Below, one piece after another: positions 45,838 through 56,256 of a stretch of 64,000 nucleotides of DNA (position 1 is the first letter of the stretch; the number at the start of each line of letters is the position of its first letter). This DNA comes from Peribolospora baueri (Eukaryota > Basidiomycota > Peribolosporomycetes > Peribolosporales > Peribolosporaceae). The translations under genes were made by a program, and so were the position numbers. Where the stretch lies: the NCBI GenBank assembly GCA_029717555.1, contig JAMDHS010000033.1:157297-221296 (forward strand), read 5' to 3'. Under the pieces are notes generated by a model. That model was not told the origin of the DNA, did no database searches, and saw only the letters and a list, made by a program, of their open reading frames with translations.

Positions 45838-46134
45838 ATGCCGCCCCCACTGCGCCTGTCTGCGTCAACGCGACGCTCCTTGATGTCGTCGCTTTTTGGG
45901 TTCACTTTCGTCGGCGCCGTGCTCACTGTGGCCGCCTCGACCATCCTGCCCTGTCCCGCTTCTAAGCGCAGGGGCGCTCTCGCGGACGAGAGCGAAATTG
46001 GGGTGGATGTGGGAGGGGAGGAAGAAAATGTAGGCCGACCGGAAAAGAGGAAGAGGACGCGAGTGGTGGAGTTGTCGAGGAAGGGAGGATGGATGATGGA
46101 AGAAGTGAGGCCCAAGCCGAGGGAGACCCGGTGA
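45838..46134 (+). CDS. Small single-pass membrane protein, 98 residues, not recognised
   Basis: ATG-to-TGA frame of 98 codons. The basic start (MPPPLRLSASTRRSLM) leads into one hydrophobic segment, SSLFGFTFVGAVLTVAASTI, then LPCPASKRRG. The remainder is charged (ADESEIGVDVGGEEENVG, then PEKRKRTRVVELSRKGGW). This layout, a short basic head, one membrane span and a charged tail, is common among small mitochondrial inner-membrane assembly factors, but I do not recognise the family. The codon bias is reasonable and no overlapping gene competes for the DNA. A short intron or longer 3' exon cannot be excluded. No function is assigned. Confidence 0.5.
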   Translation: MPPPLRLSASTRRSLMSSLFGFTFVGAVLTVAASTILPCPASKRRGALADESEIGVDVGGEEENVGRPEKRKRTRVVELSRKGGWMMEEVRPKPRETR

Positions 46135-46999
46135 CGCGGGGCGAAAAGGGTGAGTGAGTCGTGCGCATTCGTTGTTCCCACCGCCGTCCTCGTCCAAGCC
46201 TTGCTCGTTTTGGATGTTTGGACACGAGTGCAAGACAATTCCGCCGGCGAGCGCCGCAAGGGGTACAGCGCTTGCCTCTGAGTACCTTGTCGGTGCATGG
46301 ATGGGACCCGCTGACGTCGTCCCTCATTCTCGTCGTGCTTCAGCAGGCGAACATGTCCTTCTCCCTGTCCATTCTCACCGTTGAGTAGCGAGGGGAATTC
46401 TGGCTAGCGCATCTTCATTAGACATGGCTTGTACGCCGCACATCTGTACAAATACTGCCTACAGTACATACATACACGATAAGCGCTACTATGCATCCCA
46501 CGACGACCCGAGGCACACTTCTCTTTACCTCGGGCCCCCTTTCAAATAAGGCATCCTGAAGCCCTGGAGAGAGAAGACAAAGAGGTTATCGGTTCGGTCC
46601 ACCCCGCCTCGACATGGGTAGCGAGTGTGGGATGAAAATCGTATCTAGTGATGAACGGACGTCAGCGTCGGAACGGAGTTGTAGTTGTCCTTCCGCGCGG
46701 GCTGTCCGACTTTGACTGGCTTGGAAAACGCTGGCTGAGGCAACAATAGAGAGTCAGGGTTTCAGTGCTTACCACCACCTGTCCGAACGCGGACGACACT
46801 ACTGTCTGTGTCTGAACGGTGTCCGACGAGGTGATACGGAAGAGGATCCGCTCGCTCGCATCCTATTCTATTGTCTCTTCAGCCTTGTCTCTTCTTGCCT
46901 CATATCACGGTTATCGGTATACAACGGGTTGAAGCACGCGCTAGTCCACCCCCAATAACCAACCACCACCAGTCTCGGTCGTCCGTCCTTTCGCCTTTA
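46135..46999. other. Intergenic interval upstream of the C1-THF synthase
   Basis: About 865 bases with no credible gene; it should contain the promoter of the folate gene. The segment just upstream of 47000 is open in the folate gene's frame back to 46871. Confidence 0.5.
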
Positions 47000-49900
47000 A
47001 TGCAACTACCCTCCCTCCGACTCTCCTTCCGATCCCTCTCCATCGTCTCCATCGTCGCTCCCTCCTCGTTCCTCACATCCCCCCTCGCTCACTACCGGGC
47101 AGCACGCACGATGGCTACAGCCACCGCCGGTATGGACACCATCAAGGCCAAGGTCATCGATGGCACCGCTCTCGCAAAGTGAGCTACCTGGCTTCCCCAC
47201 CCCTCGTCGCCGTCTGCCAAAGCGAAGATGCGCTGGCCTCCTCCCAGAAGTCCGATCCCGAGCCCTTGCTTGACGCAGCTTCAAGGCTCCACGACGCTGA
47301 CCCTTCTCGTATCTCGCCAGGTCCATTCGCGCGGACATCGCGACCCGCATCGCCGACATCCAAGCCGAAGCCAAGGCGGCTGGCCGTCCTGTCCTCTCCC
47401 CACCCCACCTGACCATTCTCCAAGTGGGCACCGTCTCGTCCTCCTCGACATACGTGCGTATGAAGAAGCTTGCGGCGCAAGAGGCCGGCATCCGCTTCAC
47501 GCATGTCAATCTGCCCGAGGGCGTCGGCGAGGAGGAGGTGGTCCAGCGCGTCAAAACGCTCAGCGCGGACCCCGAGGTGGACGGATTGCTGGTTCAGCTT
47601 CCTCTCGGTGAGGAGGGAGGCAAGTTGGCGGGGAACAAGGACGCTGAGCGCAGGGTTACCGAGTCCGTCGGACCCTCCAAGGATGTAGACGGGTGAGCGG
47701 CGGTCGGCTCTGCGGGCTGGAACTCGCTCTCTCGCTCTCGACGAGGCTTTAACGACCTGCGTCTGTCTCCTTTCAGCTTCCATCCCCTCAATATTGGAAT
47801 GCTCGCCTCCAAGTCCGCCTCTCCTCTCTTCTTCCCCTGCACCCCAGCCGGCGTCATACGACTCATCGAGAGCACCGGCACCTCCATCGCGGGGAAGAAC
47901 GTCGTCGTCCTGGGTCGCAGCGATATCGTGGGCAACCCTGTAGCTGCTCTGCTCAGGAGTCGTGATGCCACGGTCACCCAATGTCATTCCAAGACGGAGA
48001 AGTTGGAAGAGGTGGTGAGTGCCCGCTTAAGGCATGCCTCAGTTTTTTTTTCCCCTTCGATGCTCATTCTCCACTCCTCTTTGACTCATACGTGGTCAGA
48101 TCGCCCAAGCCGATATCCTGGTTGCGGCGATTGGAAAGCCCGAGTTCGCCAAGGGCGAATGGATTAAGGAGGGCGCCGTCGTCATCGATGTCGGAACTAA
48201 CTACATCCCCGGTGAGTCGTTGTTGGTACGAGAAACGACGACTCGTGTGCACGCACCGCGTTTACCTATCTCCTTTTCACCTCCTCATCGCACTTGAAGA
48301 CTCGACGAAGAAGTCGGGCTACCGCCTCGTCGGAGACGTCCATTTCGCCTCGGCAGCTCAGCGCGCTTCGCACATCACGCCCGTTCCAGGAGGCGTGGGC
48401 CCCATGACCGTGGCGATGCTCGTTTCTAACGTCTTCCTCTCCTACTCCCGTTCCCTCGCCTCCGGATCCCGCAAGCCTCGAGGCGTGACAACGCCGAACC
48501 CGCTCGAGCTGCTCCAGAAGGTGCCAAGCGACATTGAGATCGCCAGGAAGCAGCGTCCTCGGGACGTAAGCGACATCGCCAGGGAGGCCGGTCTTATCGA
48601 GACGGAGATCGAGAGCTATGGTCGCACCAAGGCCAAGATCGAGCTGAGCGTGCTGGAGAGATTGAAGGATAGGAGGGACGGCAAGTATATTGTCGTCGCC
48701 GGGTGAGCAGACAAGCGGAGTTCCTCGTCCTGTGGCCCTTGTCCTTGTCTGCTGAGTCTGACCTCTCGTTCCCACCGGACTGTTCAGCATCACCCCAACG
48801 CCTCTCGGCGAGGGCAAGTCGACGACGACGATCGGCCTCGCCCAGGCGCTCGGCGCCCACCTCAGCAAGCCCGCGTTCGCCTGCGTGCGCCAGCCGTCTC
48901 AAGGTCCCACGTTCGGCATCAAGGGAGGCGCCGCCGGTGGCGGTTACTCACAGGTCATTCCCATGGACGAGTTCAATCTGCACTTGACGGGCGACATTCA
49001 CGCCGTGCAGGCCGCTAACAATCTGTTGGGTGAGTTTTAGTTCGACCGCCGCCGACGGCTGTCATTTCGCTCGAGAGTCAGCTCCGTATGCGCGATGCTA
49101 AGCTTACTGTTCCACTTGCTCCTTTTGCGTCGTCCTTCCAGCCGCCGCTATCGACGCACGCATGTTCCACGAGTCGACCCAGACCGACAAAGCGCTCTTC
49201 AGCCGCCTCTGTCCTGCAAAAAAGGGCGTCCGAAGCTTCAGTCCGGTTATGATCAAGCGCCTGCAGAAGCTCGGCATCGACAAGACCAACCCTGACGACC
49301 TGACGCCGGAGGAAGTCACGCGCTTCGTTCGACTGGACATTGACCCCGAGACGATCACTTGGCATCGTGTCGTGGATACCAACGACAGATTCTTGAGGAA
49401 GATCACCGTTGGGCAGAACGAGACCGAGCAAGGGAAGGAGAGGGTCACAGGCTTCGACATTGCCGTCGCGAGCGAGTGCATGGCCGTCTTGGCTCTCAGC
49501 ACGGATATGAAAGATATGCGCGAGCGGTGCGTGGCGCCCGTCCATCATGAAGAAATCTCTGGGCGCTTTGGCTGATCCGTTTGTCTTGCCTGGTCGGTCC
49601 ACAGTCTCGGCCGCATGGTCATCGCCTCCTCGAAGGCTGGCGAGCCTCTCACCGCCGATGACATCGGCATCGGCGGAGCCTTGACGGTGCTCATGAAGGA
49701 CGCCATCAAGCCTAACCTCATGCAGACGCTCGAAGGCACGCCGGTGTTCGTCCATGCCGGTCCCTTTGCCAACATTGCCCACGGTCAGTCGAAGCGTGTT
49801 TCCGGATCGGACCGTCGTTGGGGAGGAGTGAAGCTTACCCCTTCGTCTGTCCCCGAACCTTTGATCGCAGGCAACTCGTCCATCCTCGCTGACCGTGTGG

Positions 49901-51135
49901 CCCTCAAGCTGGCGGGCACCGAAGACGGCGAATCTCCGGAGCAAGCTGGCTATGTGATCACGGAAGCCGGCTTCGGCGCGGATATCGGGATGGAAAAGTT
50001 CTGCAACATCAAGTGCCGTGTCTCTGGCCTCGTCCCTGACGCCGTCGTTCTCGTCGCCACCGTGCGCGCGCTCAAGATGCACGGAGGCGGTCCCGACGTT
50101 ACTCCCGGCAAGCCTCTGCCCGAGACATACACGCAGGAGAACCTGGACTTGCTCGAGAAGGGTTGCCAAAACTTGGCCAAGCACATCGAGAACGCCAAGA
50201 AGTACGGTCTCAAGGTCATCGTCGCGGTGAACAAGTTTGCGTGAGTAGCCCGGCCCGGGCCGAGCACCCATCCTCGTTTGTCCGACGGATCGGGCTGGAT
50301 GGATGTACGGGCAATCGCTCATCGTTCGTGACGCTTTTTTTCCTTCGGTCGCGCAGCTCCGACACGGACACTGAGCTGGCGCTCGTGGTCAAGCAAGCGC
50401 TCGTGGCTGGTGCCGACGCGGCCGTGCCATGCGACCACTGGGCTCGAGGAGGCCTGGGAGCGATCAATCTCGCCAAAGCGGTGATCACGACGTGCGCTTC
50501 CACGAGCGTGTCCAACGCAGACTTCAAGTTCCTCTACGATCTCGACGCTTCGATCGAGAGCAAGATGAACACGATTGCCAAGGAGATGTATGGCGCGGAT
50601 GGCGTCGAGCTCAGCGAGGCTGCGAAGCAGCACGTTGAGACGTATGAGAGGCAGGGCTACGCGGACCTGCCGATTTGCATGGCCAAGACGGCGCTGAGCC
50701 TCAGTCACGATCCTAAGCTCAAGGGCCGTCCGAGCGGTGAGCGAGCGGGCTTCTGGACCTACTGGGAGAAAGCGGGCTTGATCGTTGCACCTGTTGAACC
50801 GGTACGTGCATGTGCTGACCCGTCGTTCCTTGCTTTTGTCGCGTTCCCGCCCACTGGGTCGGATAGGCTTCACCGTGCCCATCCGCTCTGTCAAGCTCGC
50901 GGCCGGCGCCTCGTTCCTCTACCCGCTCGTGGGCGACATGCAGACCCTCCCCGGTCTTTCCACTCGCCCAGGTGAGCTCGCCGATGTCGTCGTCGTCGTC
51001 GTCTTACCACGAAAGCCATGTTAGGGACGTCTTGGAGCTCACGTTCCTCGCCTTCTCCCGCCCCTTCCTCCCGGATTCTCAGGCTACTACGATATCGACG
51101 TCGACGAGGACGGCCAGGTGGTGGGCATGTTCTGA
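47000..51135 (+). CDS. ADE3: Trifunctional C1-tetrahydrofolate synthase, with alternative mitochondrial and cytosolic starts
   Basis: Combines methylene-THF dehydrogenase, methenyl-THF cyclohydrolase and formyl-THF synthetase, supplying one-carbon units for purines and Met. Twelve exons are all in phase. The dehydrogenase/cyclohydrolase part has [19 protein letters not shown] (catalytic Tyr and Lys), [41 protein letters not shown] and [17 protein letters not shown]. The synthetase part has the P-loop [40 protein letters not shown] and [19 protein letters not shown]; it ends [12 protein letters not shown]. From the ATG at 47111 the protein is 968 residues. An in-frame ATG at 47000 adds 37 residues ([16 protein letters not shown] and more) without acids, a mitochondrial presequence. 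The second ATG has the better context, so both forms are likely, matching yeast Mis1 and Ade3 in one gene. Confidence 0.95.
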
Positions 51136-51382
51136 TCTAATCGGTGCCTTCCGTCTTTCAGACCGGTAGAGGCGATAGAAGCGTAGATCGCCCGTCCCAC
51201 ACCCTTCTTCTCCTTCCTTTTCATGGGTATTATTTCCTTCTTCGGATCGGCGAAAAAAAAAAAAGCCATGTGTTCTCTTAGAAATCAAATTTGGTCTCCG
51301 AGAAAAGGATTGCAGAAAATGACGGGGCGAAAAGAAGGGATGGTGTCATGGCATCCTATTCCCCCACCCGCACCTCTCCCCA

Positions 51383-52845
51383 TTACTCCACATCTGCAAA
51401 CACGCCCACGCCGGCCAAGCCGATCCAACCATGCCGGCCCTTGCCGACGAGGATAACGGGCGTCCTACCGCCTCGTCGGGAGGACAGGGAAAAGAGCAGT
51501 GGGGAGGGGAGGGCGGAGAGCTGCTGGGCGAGGGCGTCCGAGACGTCTGTGGGGAGGGGTAGGAAATGTATCTATTGTGGATGCGTGCGCGCGAATGGAG
51601 AATAGGAAGGAGGCAAGCGCCCCCCGGCGCGGCGGTCAGTCAATCAGGCAAGGGAAGGTAAGGCAGGCCACGGGGCGGACGTGGGCTTTGCGAGTACGGA
51701 GGGAAGGGACTCGGAGCGGTCGGGTCTCGGCGACTCACTGCGTCTGGGGAAGCCTGTCCGCCGCTCAGCGCATCCAACACCGCCTTGGCCACTTGTTCCC
51801 CCTCCTTCACCTCTCCATCTCCCGGCACTGCCGCACCGAAGGGCAGATAGAAGGCGACGTCGAACGCGTCCGGGTCGTCGCTGCTCTTGCCGGTCAGGAA
51901 GGACCCAGCGCCATAGTTGGAGATGGAGTGTTGGCGGGAGTGGGAGAGGAGGGAGGATGCCAGGCTAATATCTGACTGGTCCAAACTGGATTCGGCCGCA
52001 GAGGGGACGAGGACGCATTGGGGGACGAGGAGGACGAAGGAGGGCGAGAGGGGAAGCGTCGACTGGAGCGATTTGCTGTGGGCGCCGAGACGACAGGCGG
52101 TACGCAAAAAGGAGACGGCGGTTCAGAAGATGGACGAGCGGAATCCGAGGGTCATCCGCTCTCGATGCGTGTCGTCGTCCTCGGCCCGGCAGCTCGGTTG
52201 TAAGATTGCAAGAATGCTGCACCGGGAGCGGGCCCAGACTGACATACGACGGGGTGAGAGACGAAGGAGGAAAAAACTCACGCTGCGCTCACGCTGTCCG
52301 ACACGTCACGAGCGGCGGCCTGGTCCGGTACGATCCGCTGGATGTCCTCGAGGCTGCACGGCTGGGAGAGGTCAAGCGAATGGCTGCTCATCATCGTTCG
52401 TGGCCGTTCGTCGACGCGGCGGTGGTGGTCGTCGGTGGAAGGCCGGTCGGTGATGGCGTTTCTACGGACATGACGTCATCGTCGTCGGTGTCCTTGTAGA
52501 GAGCACTGGCTGGAAGGACGAGGTCGCTGTGCAGAAAAGGAGCTTGTCATGGATCTTGGTACGACGGTTCGCTCTGTCCTCCCCTCGCTCGCTCCGTCCT
52601 GCGCACAGTCGACTCCAAACCATTGCGACCTCGTCCCTCGACCTCGTCCTCGATTTCGTCTCGCTTTGGATGTCCCGCCTCGGCGCTCGGCTTTGATCGG
52701 CGCGGCCCGAGTCGGCAAGCCCGGGCGGGCGGGGCCACTGATAAGGTCGCACGAGGGCTCCGACCAGCTCGACGAGGTCGCGCAAGTCATCTTCATCTAT
52801 CTCATATCGCCCGCCCTCGCCTCGGCCCCCTCTTTCCTCCTCCAT
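51383..52845 (-). CDS. Unrecognised multi-exon protein; 5' exon structure unresolved
   Basis: Three 3' exons join cleanly: one with LDLSQPCSLEDIQRIVPDQA; one (about 52075-51739) with KSLQSTLPLSPSFVLLVPQC and SNYGAGSFLTGKSSDDPDAF; and one (about 51571-51383) with IHFLPLPTDVSDALAQQL and PVILVGKGRHGWIGLAGVG, ending FADVE. An ATG at 52845 opens another clearly protein-like stretch, MEEERGGRGEGGRYEIDEDD then LRDLVELVGAL, followed after an intron by DLVLPASALYKDTDDDD. I cannot join this 5' part to the 3' exons in frame with good splice sites. It ends at a TGA overlapping an ATGATG that opens the 3' frame (about 52403). So this is one gene with an odd splice, or two overlapping genes. No family recognised. 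BLH1 starts 95 bases away on the other strand. Confidence 0.5.
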
Positions 52846-52940
52846 AACTCCATCCTCCGTCTCAGCACCTTCGCGGCCGCCTTCAGCATCCTCCCCTCGC
52901 CCTCTTCGCTTCTTCCCTCCTTCTCAGTACACCGACAACC
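52846..52940. promoter_or_regulatory. Very short divergent region before bleomycin hydrolase
   Basis: 95 CT-rich bases lie between the ATG at 52845 (minus) and the ATG at 52941 (plus). Leaders and core promoters must overlap the neighbouring genes. Confidence 0.45.
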
Positions 52941-55367
52941 ATGGGTGCTTCCGCTTCCAAGCCCGCCCCCGCCTCCCCCTCCAGGCCCCTCTCCGAGAAG
53001 GAGCAAGCCGCGAGGAAGGATAGCCAGGAGCAGCGAGCTCTCCAGCGCGTCGCCCGTCTGCACGTCTCCTCTTCCCTCGATTCCGCTCGAGCGCCTCAGG
53101 CTGCACTCGACGTCGATACGCTCAAGCTGTGGGAAAGCGCGGCGCTTTCGGTGAGTCGCAGACTCCGTTTACCTCGACTGATGCGCTGGCCTGCCACTCA
53201 CTTGATCGTTCGCTTTCATCCATGTCACCACGCTCACCGCCCTCGCCTCGCAGAGTTCCAAAACGCGTCTGGCCGCAGAGGTGCTTTCCGGGTCGGAGAT
53301 CAACAAGACGCTCATTTCTCGCGCCGCTGCCGTCGCCGATCAGCACGTATACTCTCACAAGGTGCACTTGGAAGGCAGTCCGGTTACTAACCAGAAGGTG
53401 AGCTTGGCGCATCCTATATCAGCGGGGGAGGACGGGCGAGCCAGGGACGGCGTGCTGATCATAGGTCGACCCCGTTGTTCTTGTTCTCCCTCTCAAGAGC
53501 TCGGGCCGCTGCTGGCTCTTCGCGACGACCAACGTTATCCGCACCGAGGTAATGCGGGTGCTCAACCTCGACGACTTCCAGCTCAGCCAATCTTACCTGT
53601 AAGTGTGGCATAAAATACTCTTCATCTCCTCTTCCATGGGCAAAGGTCTCTTCTTCATACGACTTATCCATCGAGAGCGGTCGCTCGGCTACTTATCCTT
53701 GGTCACCCACCCAGGTTCTTCTACGACAAGCTGGAAAAGTGCAACTACTTCCTCGAGAACATGATTGAACTCGCCGACGAGAGGCTCGACTCGCGCCTCG
53801 TCAGCTTCCTCAACTCGGAGCCTGTCAGCGATGGGTGAGTCCATAGTGCGAAGAGGACGTCGGCGTCGCCTGTCTGTGTCGTAGGTTTCTCTCACGAGCG
53901 GGCGAAGTGCTGTCCATTCTTCTCGCTCCGTCATGCAGAGGTCAGTGGGACATGGTGGTCAACCTGCTCCTCAAATACGGCGTCGTCCCGCAGGCGGTCT
54001 ACCCAGAGAGCTTCAACTCATCCTCCTCGGGACAGTTAAACAAGATTGTCAAGGCTAAGCTGCGCGAGTACGCTCTCGAGCTGCGCGCGCTCAAAGCTCA
54101 AGCGACCGAGGAGATCGAAAGGAACTGCTTCAGTACCGGCTCTCCCCCTGAGACGGAAAGCATGCAGCTCGTGGCGCGTGCGGTGAGGGCGAGGAAAGAA
54201 GAGCAGATGGCGGAGATGTATAAGATTCTTGTCGTCTCGCTTGGCAAGCCTCCCAAGGCGGACGAGGAGTTCACTTGGGAGTACTATGACAAGTGAGTTG
54301 ACGCTCCACACGATCGCCCACGAAGGCCCGCCGCCGCTTACCACCTGTCTCGACTCCTGGTAACCTTGTCCAACCAGAGACAAAGTCTTCCACCGAATCA
54401 GCACTACGCCCCGCGCCTTCCTCTCCAAGTATACCGGCACTTTCTCCCCCACACAGGCCTTTTCGATGATTGACGACCCTCGCAACCCGTACGACAAGGT
54501 CTACACTGTCGATCGCCTTGGGAACGTCTGGGATGCCCGAAAGGTCAAGTATGTCAATGCTGGGCCGAAGAGGATGAAGGAGGCCGTCATCAAGGTGCGT
54601 CTGGTCCATCTGGTAAAATTTCGCGATCCTCTCGCTCATCTCATCCCATCTCATCGCGCTCCCCGGCTCTTTTAGTCCATCAAAGCCTCTACTCCTGTTT
54701 TCTTCGGTTGTGATGTCGGACAATTTTCCGAGCGAGTGTCCGGAGCGATGGACACTGCGTTGTTCAAGGACACGTACGAGCTCGCCTTTGACACTTCTCT
54801 CGGCTTGTCCAAGGCGGAGAGGTTGATGACCGGCGAGAGCTCCATGACGCACGCCATGGGTGAGCGTGAGGTCGGTTTCGTTCGTCGTCGTCCTCTTTGG
54901 CTGACGTTTGCATGCTCTCTCTCCCTTCACCTTCCCATCGCACATCGCCCATCGCGTCGACCGGCTCGTCTTACAAAGTCATCACCGCCGTCCACCTCGA
55001 TGCGAGCGGAAAGCCGGTCAGATGGCGCGTGGAAAACAGCTGGTCGGACGGCGTGGGCGACAAGGGGTACATGGTCATGACGGACGAATGGTTCGACGAG
55101 TTTGTCTATCAGGGTGAGCCGGCCTGCCTTCCCGTTTCGCCCTCGGTCCTCTCGCTTTCGCTTCCTCGCGCTCTCGCCTTTTCACGCCTTCTCACCGTCT
55201 GCTCCTCCCATCGCGCGCATTGCATTTATTTTTTCCCCTATCGCAACACGACGCGACACGCAGTTGTCATCCGCAAAGAGCACGCCCCTGCGGACCTTTG
55301 GAAGCTCTTCGAGTCGGGCGATCCGGTCATGTTGGACGCCTGGGACCCGATGGGCACGCTCGCCTGA
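52941..55367 (+). CDS. BLH1: Bleomycin hydrolase, cysteine aminopeptidase (C1B)
   Basis: Hexameric papain-fold aminopeptidase of the cytosol that also inactivates bleomycin and homocysteine thiolactone. Nine exons give about 523 residues. Catalytic residues are visible: the Cys in [15 protein letters not shown], the His in [15 protein letters not shown] (split by an intron) and the Asn in [10 protein letters not shown]. Other family blocks are [50 protein letters not shown], and [12 protein letters not shown] at the end. The protein stops exactly at the Ala that becomes C-terminal in yeast Blh1 after it trims its own last residue. The usual Gly after NSW is Ser here. The N-terminus MGASASK fits an N-myristoylation signal. 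The start at 52941 lies in good context. Confidence 0.93.
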
Positions 55368-56256
55368 GTGGGAGTGGAAAGTGCGTCGAATGGGGACGGA
55401 ACGAGGTGATAACGTGCGAAAGCCAAGCATCAGATTCCCCCCACCTTTGGATCGACCCGAATCGACCTGAGGCGCGCGTTCTTTTCAAATGTTTTCCGGA
55501 TGTGGTTTTCGGAGCAGAGAAAGTGGAGGATGCGCTTCGAGAGGGAAGGAAAAAGCATGTGCAGTCTCACGTCACGTCTCCTCGCCCGCCACGTCTGTAC
55601 TAGTTCGGCCTCTCTTCCCTCTGCCCCTCTTGCCTCGGTCGTGTTTTGGATTCGCCAACGTAGAATGTTAACGTAGATTCTCAATAGGCGCCATCAGTCC
55701 TTTTTTTTTTTTGTTTTTTTTTTTTTTCTCTTCTCGATCTGTCGAGGCGGGCCGGCGACCAAGGCGAGAGCGGTTTAAGGCAGATACCGTCAAAGGGACG
55801 AGTCGGCTTCTATCCCAGTTCAGTGGGGAGCGGGGAGACCACGCACGAAGCCCAGCCAAGCTACCGCTAAACACACGACGCAAGCGAACGAAAGAAGAAC
55901 GACGGGGCCGGGGGGGGAGGGGGGCGAGCGAGCTTGCCATACATAACGAAGAAGGGTAGAGGTCAGCAAGTACACAAGTACAAACGCATGTACTCGGGGG
56001 GACCCGTATGAATACGAACACGAATTTTGATCTGGGGAAAGAGGGAGGGAGGGAGAGGGGAGTGGGGCAGGGGCGCTTGAAGAGGGTTGTCTAGGTGGCT
56101 CTCTAGCTCTGAACGGGGCGATAGAAGACAGTCGTGACGTACTGGGCCGAGTAGTGGCGGGGGGGAGAAGAAAAAACGAGCAAAAAAAAAGAAAAAAAAG
56201 AGAAAATCGACGACGTCAGCTGATCCGGCCAAGCGGGAGCGGACGAGAACGAGAGT
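55368..56256. other. Convergent intergenic interval with poly-T tract
   Basis: About 890 bases between the BLH1 and GAL83 stops. It holds a broken T-run near 55700-55728 and A-rich runs near 56180. No gene seen; likely 3' UTRs. Confidence 0.55.
55700..55728. repeat. Interrupted poly-T tract
   Basis: Two T-runs of more than ten bases separated by one G, downstream of BLH1. Confidence 0.9.

Noticed and set aside
53461-53497. Alternative acceptor giving 12 extra residues before the bleomycin hydrolase Cys
   Set aside because: The acceptor after the CT-rich tract restores the family sequence [13 protein letters not shown]; the earlier AG would add an unsupported insert.
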